64,000 nt of DNA, taken from Chryseobacterium wanjuense. Its GTDB lineage: Bacteria > Bacteroidota > Bacteroidia > Flavobacteriales > Weeksellaceae. The stretch lies in contig NZ_FOIU01000001.1 in assembly GCF_900111495.1 (NCBI RefSeq), forward strand, positions 2,356,001-2,420,000, written 5' to 3'. How positions within the stretch are numbered: position 1 is the stretch's first letter; each line of letters starts with the position of its first letter. The notes under the pieces were generated by a model. It had not been told where the DNA came from. It saw nothing but the letters and a program-made list of their open reading frames with translations, and ran no database searches. Of this stretch, positions 49,680 through 57,647 are shown piece after piece. The translations under genes were made by a program, and so were the position numbers.

Positions 49680-51935
49680 TTATTTCGCTCCGATTTCATC
49701 GACAAAAAGCCATGCTTTTGAATCTGCACCGGGGTTTCCTGCAGGGATAATTCCTGCGTTTTCTATTTTAATTTTAATATATTTTGAATTCTGATTTCCT
49801 ACATTAAGCTGGATTTTTCCTTTAGCTTTCTGAATTTCTTCTTTCCCGATTTCCTTTATCATTTTAAAACTTTTATTATCATCGGAAACAAAAACCTGTG
49901 CAGATTTTGCCAGATGAATCCAGCTTCCTTTATTTTCCAGTGTGTTAAAATCAATTTCTGAAAACTGAGTTTTCTGTCCTAAGTCAATCGTCGCTACAAC
50001 ATCTTTTCCCTGAAAGCCGAGCCATGTTTTTCCTAATTGTTTCTGATTTCCGATAATTCCGTCAATTAAAGTAAAAGCACCTCCGAAAGAATAATTTTCG
50101 CTAGGCTGTTGTTCCAGTGTAATATTTTTTCCTGTTGTTTTTGAAGTGGTAAATTGTTGAGAAGAAATCGCACTTTTTAGTTGTCCGTTTTCAAAATAAG
50201 CAGATTTAATGATCATTGATTTTGAAACTGGAATCGGATTCTGATACGCCTGAGAATTGGCTGTCGGATCTGTTCCATCTAAGGTATAGCGGATTCCGTT
50301 TGGGTTTTGTGATGTCGAAAGCTCATAAGCAACTCCATTATTCCCCGGAACTACTTTTCCCATGACATTGTAAATACTTTTCGCATAATTTACCCCCATT
50401 TTATCCAACACCTTGAACTGGTTGATAACACGACCCTCAAATTCTTTATAATTTTTCGGATCTGAAGTTCCCCAACCGACCTCCGAAAGCGCCATCAATC
50501 TTGGGAAGATCATATATTGAACCTGCTTAAAATCAAGGATGTATTCTGTCCATAAATTTGCCTGAACACCCAAAATATATTTCGCCTGCTCTGCATTCAA
50601 CTCTTCAGGAATCGGATTGTAGGAATACACTTTATCTAAAGGCGTAAAACCTCCGAAAGCATTCGGTTCTGTTGCCGGATCTCCCTGATAATGATCGAAA
50701 TAGCAATATGAACCGGGAGTCATTACAGCGAAATGACCGGATTTTGCAGCTTCTACACCTCCTTTAATGCCCGTCCAGCTCATTACTGCGGCATTTGGAG
50801 CCAGTCCGCCTTCCAGAATCTCGTCCCAACCGATGATTTTTCGACCTTTGCTATTTACATATTTTTCAATTTTTTGGATAAAATAGCTTTGCAGTCCATG
50901 TTCATCTTTTAAATTATTTTTCTTGATTAATTCCTGACAATGAGCACATTCCTTCCACCTTGTTTTAGGACATTCATCCCCTCCGATATGGATATATTGA
51001 GATGGAAAAAGTGCTATCACTTCATTCAAAACATTTTCTAAAAATTTGAAAGTTTCCTCTTTCGGGCAGAAAACATCATCAAAAACGCCCCATTTCGTTG
51101 CCGTCTCAAAAGGTCCTTTTGTACAGGCCAGTTCGGGATATGCAGCCAACGCAGCCAAAGCGTGACCTGGCATTTCAATCTCCGGAACCACAGTGATATG
51201 CCGATCCTGGGCGTATTTCACAACATCTTTTATCTGATCCTGTGTATAAAAATAAGGTCCATAAGGTTTTCCGTCGAATGTGTTGTCAACATAAGCCCCA
51301 ATCATTGATTCTTTACGTTTTGAACCAATCTGTGTAAGCTTCGGATATTTTTTAATTTCAATTCTCCAACCCTGATCGTCTGTTAAATGCCAGTGAAATG
51401 TATTCAATTTGTACATGGCCAGATAATCGATGTACTGTTTTACCTCATCAACTGTGAAAAAATGTCGGCAAACATCCAAATGCATTCCTCTCCAAGCAAA
51501 CTTCGGCTGGTCTTCGATTTTCATTGTCGGAATTTTCTTGGTACCCTTATATTGATCGATAATTTGAATTAAAGTTTGAAGTGCCAGAAAATAGCCCTGT
51601 GGAGTATAAGATTTAATAGAAATCTGTTTGGGAGTAATTTCAAGGGAATAAAATTCATTATTCTGGGCTGAATTACTCGATTTTGGAAGCTGAAAATATA
51701 CCAAATGAGCATCTGATTTATTAGTATTCTGAAATTTTAAACCTGAATTTACTTTATTTTTAAAATAATCCGTCTCATTTTTCGGCAGCTTATCATTTAA
51801 GACAATAACTTCCGGAATAGTAAAAAATCCGTCATTTATGTTAACTTTTTGTGGATAAGGAATCAAATTCAGTTTATTTTGTGAAAAAAACAAATTTGAA
51901 AGTAAAACAAAAACTAATAAAAAAGCACGTATCAT
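49680..51935 (-). CDS. beta-N-acetylhexosaminidase (GH20)
   Basis: 751 residues. Signal peptide (LLVFVLLSNLFFSQ), a GH20b N-terminal domain to about residue 145, and the barrel with catalytic Asp320-Glu321 in HIGGDECPKTRW. A chitobiase-type C-terminal domain follows, then a carbohydrate-binding-like F5/8 domain of about 130 residues at the end. It should remove GlcNAc from glycans. Together with the GH2 and GlcNAc-asparaginase enzymes it forms an N-glycan degradation group. Confidence 0.93.
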   Translation of the reverse strand: MIRAFLLVFVLLSNLFFSQNKLNLIPYPQKVNINDGFFTIPEVIVLNDKLPKNETDYFKNKVNSGLKFQNTNKSDAHLVYFQLPKSSNSAQNNEFYSLEITPKQISIKSYTPQGYFLALQTLIQIIDQYKGTKKIPTMKIEDQPKFAWRGMHLDVCRHFFTVDEVKQYIDYLAMYKLNTFHWHLTDDQGWRIEIKKYPKLTQIGSKRKESMIGAYVDNTFDGKPYGPYFYTQDQIKDVVKYAQDRHITVVPEIEMPGHALAALAAYPELACTKGPFETATKWGVFDDVFCPKEETFKFLENVLNEVIALFPSQYIHIGGDECPKTRWKECAHCQELIKKNNLKDEHGLQSYFIQKIEKYVNSKGRKIIGWDEILEGGLAPNAAVMSWTGIKGGVEAAKSGHFAVMTPGSYCYFDHYQGDPATEPNAFGGFTPLDKVYSYNPIPEELNAEQAKYILGVQANLWTEYILDFKQVQYMIFPRLMALSEVGWGTSDPKNYKEFEGRVINQFKVLDKMGVNYAKSIYNVMGKVVPGNNGVAYELSTSQNPNGIRYTLDGTDPTANSQAYQNPIPVSKSMIIKSAYFENGQLKSAISSQQFTTSKTTGKNITLEQQPSENYSFGGAFTLIDGIIGNQKQLGKTWLGFQGKDVVATIDLGQKTQFSEIDFNTLENKGSWIHLAKSAQVFVSDDNKSFKMIKEIGKEEIQKAKGKIQLNVGNQNSKYIKIKIENAGIIPAGNPGADSKAWLFVDEIGAK

Positions 51936-52039
51936 TGAATTTGATTAAGGTTTTAGCTAATATAAATATTTTCCTAAAACTTCTCCAATGTTTTTAACTT
52001 ATTAAAAATTTAAACATCTAAATTTGCAAAAAATCAACA

Positions 52040-52849
52040 ATGAGAAAAACAATTTTATTAGCTGGCGGATTATTATTTTCAGTTTCAACACAGGCACAAA
52101 TTTTAGACGCCATAAAATCTGCTGTAAAAGACAAAACAGGTATCGACCTCAGTGAACCTAAAACCACTACAGGTTCTGCAACTACAGCAACTCCGAAAAC
52201 ATCAACAACTACAACTTCTCCTATCAATCTTGGAAATCTTACCTCAACACAAATTTCATCAGGATTAAAAGAAGCTTTAAGTCTTGGTGTAACAGAAGGA
52301 GTGAAAAAACTGGCTGTTCCGGACGGATTTTTCAAAAATGAAGCAGTAAAAATCTTAATGCCGGAAAAATTAAGAAAAATTGATACCACCCTACGTGCTG
52401 TCGGTTTGGGAAGTCTGGCCGATCAGGGCGTGAAACTACTCAACAGAGCCGCTGAAGATGCCGTAACGGAAGCTACTCCTATTTTTACCAAAGCGATTAC
52501 ATCCATGACGATTACGGATGCCAAAAATATTTTGTTGGGTAGCGATAATGCTGCAACCAATTATCTACAAACTAAAACGCAAAGCCAGTTATTCACAGCT
52601 TTTGAGCCAAAAGTGAAAGCTTCTCTGGGAAAAGTGGGCGCAGATAAAGTTTGGTCTGGCTTAATTTCCAAATACAATGCTCTTACAGGACAGGCTGTAA
52701 CAACAGATCTTAATGCATATGTAACGACAGAAACCATCAACGGTGTTTTCAAAATGGTGGCACAAAAAGAAAATGGAATCCGAAATACTCCTGCCATGAG
52801 AACGACAAGTATTTTACAGAAGGTTTTTGGAGCGCAGGATGCTAAATAA
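52040..52849 (+). CDS. DUF4197 domain-containing exported protein
   Basis: 269 residues. Signal peptide (ILLAGGLLFSVSTQAQI), a Thr-rich linker, then a helical domain of about 190 residues with SGLKEALSLGVTEGVKKLA and the DAKNILLGSDNAATNYLQ block, which matches DUF4197. Function unknown; the family is widespread in Bacteroidota and Proteobacteria. A -7 box TAAATTTG at 52019-52026 precedes the ATG. Confidence 0.85.
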   Translation: MRKTILLAGGLLFSVSTQAQILDAIKSAVKDKTGIDLSEPKTTTGSATTATPKTSTTTTSPINLGNLTSTQISSGLKEALSLGVTEGVKKLAVPDGFFKNEAVKILMPEKLRKIDTTLRAVGLGSLADQGVKLLNRAAEDAVTEATPIFTKAITSMTITDAKNILLGSDNAATNYLQTKTQSQLFTAFEPKVKASLGKVGADKVWSGLISKYNALTGQAVTTDLNAYVTTETINGVFKMVAQKENGIRNTPAMRTTSILQKVFGAQDAK

Positions 52850-52914
52850 TTTCTTTTGTTTTGAAACAAAAGAAACAAAAATTCAAGACCTGGAAACTTA
52901 TATATTTTCAATAA

Positions 52915-52941
52915 AAAAACCTTGTCGATGACAAGGTTTTT
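52915..52941. terminator. bidirectional intrinsic terminator
   Basis: AAAAACCTTGTC and GACAAGGTTTTT form a 12-bp perfect stem with loop GAT between the convergent DUF4197 and scoB genes. Confidence 0.9.
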
Positions 52942-52947
52942 GTTTTA

Positions 52948-53601
52948 TTAGAATTGCATTTCAGGAATTTCTCCGTCAATGATCAGGTCTGCTTCCGTAG
53001 CTTTGATGATGTCTTCCACTGAAACTCCCGGTGCTCTTTCCACAAGCTTGAAACCTGCAGGGGTAACATCTAAAACGGCTAGTTCTGTAACGACTCTCTT
53101 CACACAATTAACTCCTGTAAGAGGAAGTGTACATTTTTTAAGGATTTTACTTTCTCCAGCCTTATTTACGTGCATCATAGCAACGATGATATTTTCTGCA
53201 GAAGCTACCAGATCCATTGCTCCGCCCATTCCTTTTACCATTTTTCCCGGAATTTTCCAGTTGGCGATGTCACCATTTTCCGAAACTTCCATGGCTCCGA
53301 GAATCGTTAAGTCAACTTTCTGACCACGAATCATCCCAAAACTGAAAGCCGAATCAAAAAAAGAACCTCCCGGCAAAATAGTGATCGTCTGTTTTCCGGC
53401 ATTAATGATATCTGCATCTTCTTCACCTTCGAAAGGGAAAGGCCCCATTCCCAACACTCCGTTTTCACTCTGGAACTCTACCGAAAGATTGTCCGGAACG
53501 TAGTTGGCGACCAATGTCGGAATTCCGATTCCTAAATTTACATAATATCCATCTTTTACTTCTCTGGAAATTCTTTGTGCAATTTGTTCTTTAGTTAGCA
53601 T
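52948..53601 (-). CDS. scoB: 3-oxoacid CoA-transferase subunit B
   Basis: 217 residues. The glutamate nucleophile of CoA-transferases is in SENGVLGMGPF. GLGIPTLV and the GGAMDLV segment are family marks. It pairs with subunit A at 55941-56642, but the genes are not adjacent: an ABC exporter gene on the other strand lies between. It probably moves CoA between succinyl-CoA and acetoacetate. Confidence 0.92.
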   Translation of the reverse strand: MLTKEQIAQRISREVKDGYYVNLGIGIPTLVANYVPDNLSVEFQSENGVLGMGPFPFEGEEDADIINAGKQTITILPGGSFFDSAFSFGMIRGQKVDLTILGAMEVSENGDIANWKIPGKMVKGMGGAMDLVASAENIIVAMMHVNKAGESKILKKCTLPLTGVNCVKRVVTELAVLDVTPAGFKLVERAPGVSVEDIIKATEADLIIDGEIPEMQF

Positions 53602-53695
53602 AGCTTAATCTTATCCCGCCAAATTAGCCATTTTTTCAGAATTACGAAATAGTTTCTTTCTTATCATATGATAAATTTTGCTTCTCAATTTGTTG

Positions 53696-53703
53696 TAAAT
53701 TTG
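53696..53703 (+). promoter_or_regulatory. -7 box of the ABC exporter gene
   Basis: TAAATTTG, 20 nt before the ATG at 53723. Confidence 0.5.
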
Positions 53704-53722
53704 TGGACTTTTAATTTTACAA

Positions 53723-55522
53723 ATGAAAATTCTATTATATTATTTAAAACCTTATAAATGGCTAATCATAGTCTCTCTTTTATTAGCTTCTATAAATCAG
53801 GTTTTTTCTTTGTTTGCACCTGCCATCACAGGAAACATACTGGACAAACTGGTTACCCATCCCAATTTCTTTGATAAAGAAAAACTTCTTCCGAGAAATC
53901 TCAATGAATATCTCTACGGAACTGATATCTATCATGGTGTATTCTATTTCTTAGGACTTCTTGTCGGTACTGCGATGATCAGCCGTATTGCAAAAGCATT
54001 CCAGGATTATGTGGTGAATGTGATTATCCAGAAGTTTGGTGCCCAGATTTTCACTGACGGGCTAAAACATTCGATGAGATTACCTTTTCAGGAATTTGAA
54101 GACCAAAGAAGTGGTGAAACGCTTTCTATTTTAACCAAAGTACGTGAAGATACCGTGAAGTTTATCAATAATTTCATTAATGTATTCTTCGGAATTTTGG
54201 TAAGTATCATTTTCGTTTCGGTATATGCTATTCGTTTGCACTGGTCGATTATGCCGGTTTATGTGGTGGGAATTATCCTGATTGCCGTAGTTACCAATTT
54301 ATTAAGCAAAAGAATAAAATCTATCCAGAAAAATATTGTAAAAGAGACTACCAATTTGGCAGGAAGTACTACGGAAAGTCTTAGAAATATTGAGATTGTA
54401 AAAAGTTTAGGTCTTACTAACCAGGAGGTGGAACGTTTGAATAACAACACCTACAAAATCCTGAATCTGGAACTTAGAAAGGTAAAAAGCATCCGTTCTT
54501 TAAGCTTTGTACAGGGGACGTTGGTTAATTTTTTACAGCAGACGATTACTTTTACTTTATTATTATTAATTTTTAAAAATATCGTAACTCCGGGACAATA
54601 TTTATCGCTGATGTTTTATGGGTTCTTTATTTTTGGTCCGATGCAGGAAATCGGGAATATTATCATTTCCTATCGTGAAGCACAGGCATCGCTCAACAAT
54701 TTCGATCGTGTAATGAAGAAAGAAATAGAGCCTAAACCTGTAAACCCGAAACGAATCGGTGCCATTGAAGAGCTGGAGTTTCAACATGTTTCTTTTCAGC
54801 ATCAGACAGCTCATTTTAAAGCATTAAGTGACATCTCGTTTAATGTAAAAAATGGCGAAACGATTGCTTTTGTGGGACCAAGTGGCTCCGGAAAAAGTAC
54901 GCTGGTAAAATTGCTTGTCGGCTTGTACAGACCTCTGGAAGGAGATATTTTTTACAATAACATCAACGGAAAAGAGTTTGATTTTGATGAACTGAGGAAT
55001 CAAATTGGTTTTGTAACCCAGGATACCCAACTTTTTGCGGGTACGATCAAGGAAAATCTTTTGTTTGTAAACCCTTCTGCAACTGATGAAGATCTGCATT
55101 TAGCCTTAAAAAAAGCCAGTTGCACCGCCCTTCTGGAACGTGCAGAAAACGGAATAGAAACCGTAATCGGAGAAGGCGGACTGAAATTAAGCGGCGGGGA
55201 AAAACAAAGAATTGCCATTGCAAGGGCATTATTGAGAAAACCGCATTTATTGATTTTTGATGAAGCAACTTCTGCGTTAGATAGCATCACTGAAGAAGAA
55301 ATTACAACCACGATCAAGGAAATTTCTAAGGAAAAAGAACAGATTACCGTTCTTATTGCACACCGATTAAGCACCATTATGCATGCTGACAGAATTTTTG
55401 TTTTGGAACGCGGACAGATTGTAGAAACCGGTTCACATTTACATCTTATTGAAGAAAAAGGATTGTATTATGCGATGTGGAGACAGCAGATCGGTGAACG
55501 TAAACTGACTGCAGAAGCGTAA
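53723..55522 (+). CDS. ABC transporter, fused permease and ATP-binding protein
   Basis: 599 residues. N-terminal six-helix exporter domain (ABC_membrane) of about 320 residues, then the ATPase domain with Walker A GPSGSGKSTL, the signature LSGGEKQRIAIARAL and Walker B LLIFDEATSALDS. The His switch is HRLS. Type of homodimeric exporter such as MsbA or drug pumps; substrate unknown. It is transcribed opposite to the flanking CoA-transferase genes. Confidence 0.93.
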   Translation: MKILLYYLKPYKWLIIVSLLLASINQVFSLFAPAITGNILDKLVTHPNFFDKEKLLPRNLNEYLYGTDIYHGVFYFLGLLVGTAMISRIAKAFQDYVVNVIIQKFGAQIFTDGLKHSMRLPFQEFEDQRSGETLSILTKVREDTVKFINNFINVFFGILVSIIFVSVYAIRLHWSIMPVYVVGIILIAVVTNLLSKRIKSIQKNIVKETTNLAGSTTESLRNIEIVKSLGLTNQEVERLNNNTYKILNLELRKVKSIRSLSFVQGTLVNFLQQTITFTLLLLIFKNIVTPGQYLSLMFYGFFIFGPMQEIGNIIISYREAQASLNNFDRVMKKEIEPKPVNPKRIGAIEELEFQHVSFQHQTAHFKALSDISFNVKNGETIAFVGPSGSGKSTLVKLLVGLYRPLEGDIFYNNINGKEFDFDELRNQIGFVTQDTQLFAGTIKENLLFVNPSATDEDLHLALKKASCTALLERAENGIETVIGEGGLKLSGGEKQRIAIARALLRKPHLLIFDEATSALDSITEEEITTTIKEISKEKEQITVLIAHRLSTIMHADRIFVLERGQIVETGSHLHLIEEKGLYYAMWRQQIGERKLTAEA

Positions 55523-55526
55523 TTTA

Positions 55527-55890
55527 AGAAAGGAAGATGGAAGTTGGGGACTGGAGGATTGTGCGTATGGTTTTATTTTATGAAACTTAGGCTATTAGTA
55601 AATGAAATGTTTTTGTTGGGAATCGCAAAGACGCAAAGGTTTTACTATATATGCAGCGTTTAAGGCGCAAGAAAATCAAAGATTTTCAATAGAAATTAGA
55701 TATAAAATGGCATAAATTTTATCGTAGATAAAAATACTTATGCCTTAAAAATAGTATTGAATAGTAATTTGCGTCTTTGCGATTTGTCAACTATCAAAAA
55801 GCTTAGGCAATTTATTATGAAGCTTGCTGTTTGTCAAAGATTCTTCCTTCGTCGAATGACATTGAATTGTTATAATTTTTAAAATAAAAT
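55527..55890. repeat. gene-free stretch with dispersed repeats
   Basis: 417 nt separate the ABC gene and scoA. The stretch begins with a purine-rich repeat copy (GGAAGATGGAAGTTGGGG). A perfect 17-bp inverted repeat follows: AATCGCAAAGACGCAAA at 55621-55637 and its complement at 55768-55784. At about 55842-55862 is a partial copy of the CTTCGTCGAATGAC type. No gene is visible. Confidence 0.75.
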
Positions 55891-55915
55891 TACCCCGAAA
55901 ATTGACTTCGGGGTA
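55891..55915 (-). terminator. intrinsic terminator after scoA
   Basis: TACCCCGAA and TTCGGGGTA form a 9-bp stem around ATTGAC or its complement, with T-rich tracts on both sides. Confidence 0.85.
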
Positions 55916-55940
55916 TATTTTTTTTAAGAAAATTGTAAGA

Positions 55941-56642
55941 TTAATCTCTTTTTCTTACGGTTCTCTGTTCGATTCTTTTTTCAAATTTTTCGCCCTGGAA
56001 GATCCTTTGAATCATGATTCCCGGAATGTGAATCTGGTTGGGATCCAATTCGCCCGGTGCTACCAATTCTTCCACTTCAGCGATCGTAATTTTCCCAGCT
56101 CCGGCCATCGGATGGTTGAAATTTCTCGCAGAACCTTTAAAGATCAGGTTTCCGGCGTGATCTCCTTTCCAGGCTTTTACAATAGAATAATCTGCTTTGT
56201 AAGCATGCTCTAAAATATGCGGTTTTCCGTCGAAATCTTTCACTTCTTTACCTTCCGCGACTTCCGTTCCGTATCCCGCAGGGGTATAAAAAGCAGGAAT
56301 TCCGGCCTGAGCAGCTCTGCATTTTTCTGCCAAAGTTCCCTGTGGAGTAAGCTCAACTTCCAATTCTCCGGAAAGCATCTGTCTTTCGAACTCGGCATTT
56401 TCTCCTACATACGAAGAGATCATTTTTTTGATCTGTCTCTTATGAAGCAGCAATCCCAACCCAAAATCATCGACTCCGGCATTGTTTGAAATACATGTAA
56501 GATCTTTCACATCGCTTTCTACCAAAGCATTTATTGAATTTTCAGGGATACCGCAAAGACCAAATCCGCCCAACATCAACGTCATTCCATCTTTAATTCC
56601 TTCGATGGCTTCCTTTGCATTTTTTACTCTTTTATCTATCAT
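55941..56642 (-). CDS. scoA: 3-oxoacid CoA-transferase subunit A
   Basis: 233 residues. [13 protein letters not shown] near the N-terminus is the CoA-binding signature of subunit A, with [28 protein letters not shown] and the [20 protein letters not shown] segment. Partner of scoB at 52948-53601, placed 2.3 kb away on the same strand. Its 5' end faces DoxX divergently. Confidence 0.92.
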   Translation of the reverse strand: MIDKRVKNAKEAIEGIKDGMTLMLGGFGLCGIPENSINALVESDVKDLTCISNNAGVDDFGLGLLLHKRQIKKMISSYVGENAEFERQMLSGELEVELTPQGTLAEKCRAAQAGIPAFYTPAGYGTEVAEGKEVKDFDGKPHILEHAYKADYSIVKAWKGDHAGNLIFKGSARNFNHPMAGAGKITIAEVEELVAPGELDPNQIHIPGIMIQRIFQGEKFEKRIEQRTVRKRD

Positions 56643-56826
56643 GAAATATTAGATTTTCTGTTGGCTTAAATTTAATAATTTTTCTCATAATATCCGATGT
56701 TCAGGATTTTTTGAGTTTTTAATTTTACTTTTCTTATTTTTGACAATCTTACATTATGTTAAATAATTCACACAAGAAAAATTTATAAAATGTAAAAAAT
56801 GATTAACCCTCATAATTATTATACAA

Positions 56827-57318
56827 ATGAAACAAGAAAATTTTAACAAAGCCGGAGACATTTTTTATGTAATCTGCCGGCTCAGCATTGGATTATTTTT
56901 CTTTATTACTGGCTTCAACAAGCTATTTCACCCTGTTTTTCAAGGATATATGCTGAAAACCATTTCCAGTCTTGGATTTTCAAATCCTCAACTGATGGCA
57001 AATTTTGTGGCCGCCAATGAAATGCTCTGGGGATTTCTTTTATTGATCGGACTTTTCACAAGATTTAGCTCTTTAGCTTTAATTGTTATCATGCTGGTTG
57101 CGCTAGTTACCAAAGACATCCATTCGATTCCCACGGAATTAGTTCCTATTGATCCGAAAGTCGGAACCAGACCAATTGAAAATTATACATGGCTTACTTA
57201 TTTCTTTTATTTGCCGCAGGTTTTATATATTATGATACTCGGATTGTTTTCTTTATACGGCTATAAAGCTTTTGGAATCGATCGTTTTTTAAAGAAAAAG
57301 GTAAATCCTTACAGATAG
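56827..57318 (+). CDS. DoxX-family membrane protein
   Basis: 163 residues with four hydrophobic segments. The DoxX pattern is GLFFFITGFNKLFHPVFQGYM, then ANFVAANEMLWGFLLLIGLFTRFSSLALIVIMLVAL. Members are thought to work in thiol or oxidative-stress systems of the membrane, but no precise role is established here. It stands alone. Confidence 0.88.
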   Translation: MKQENFNKAGDIFYVICRLSIGLFFFITGFNKLFHPVFQGYMLKTISSLGFSNPQLMANFVAANEMLWGFLLLIGLFTRFSSLALIVIMLVALVTKDIHSIPTELVPIDPKVGTRPIENYTWLTYFFYLPQVLYIMILGLFSLYGYKAFGIDRFLKKKVNPYR

Positions 57319-57354
57319 TTTTTTGCTTTTATCATAGACTTGTTTAAACTTTTA

Positions 57355-57525
57355 TTTAACCACAAAAGATTAACACATTAGTTATTTTAAGTTTAACATT
57401 AAGCAACAAATAAGAACATATAAGTTTAAAAAAATCTTTGATTTTTCTTCTTTTGTAAACTGTTGTTTCTCAATAATTAACCTTTAATAAAATAAAAAAT
57501 AACTTTTGACTCTTTTGTGGTTAAA
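57355..57525. repeat. long inverted repeat, TTTAACCACAAAAGA ends
   Basis: Perfect 15-bp ends at 57355-57369 and 57511-57525, with a 141-nt AT-rich interior that has no reading frame of note. It resembles a short nonautonomous element. It lies in the 329-nt gap between DoxX and the phosphoesterase. Confidence 0.75.
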
Positions 57526-57603
57526 TTTTTAATTAATTAAACAATTTTCATATTTAAAATTCCAGGTTTTGGCTAAAGCCATATGAATTCTGCTCAATAA
57601 AAA

Positions 57604-57621
57604 AACGGGCTAAAGCCCGTT
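57604..57621. terminator. GGGCTAAAGCCC hairpin
   Basis: Identical to the hairpin at 11063-11080 and shares its flanks. It lies just before the stop of the phosphoesterase gene and can end its transcript. A GGCTAAAGCC copy lies 32 nt upstream. Confidence 0.7.
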
Positions 57622-57647
57622 TCTATTGATCTTATCTTGTAATTAAA

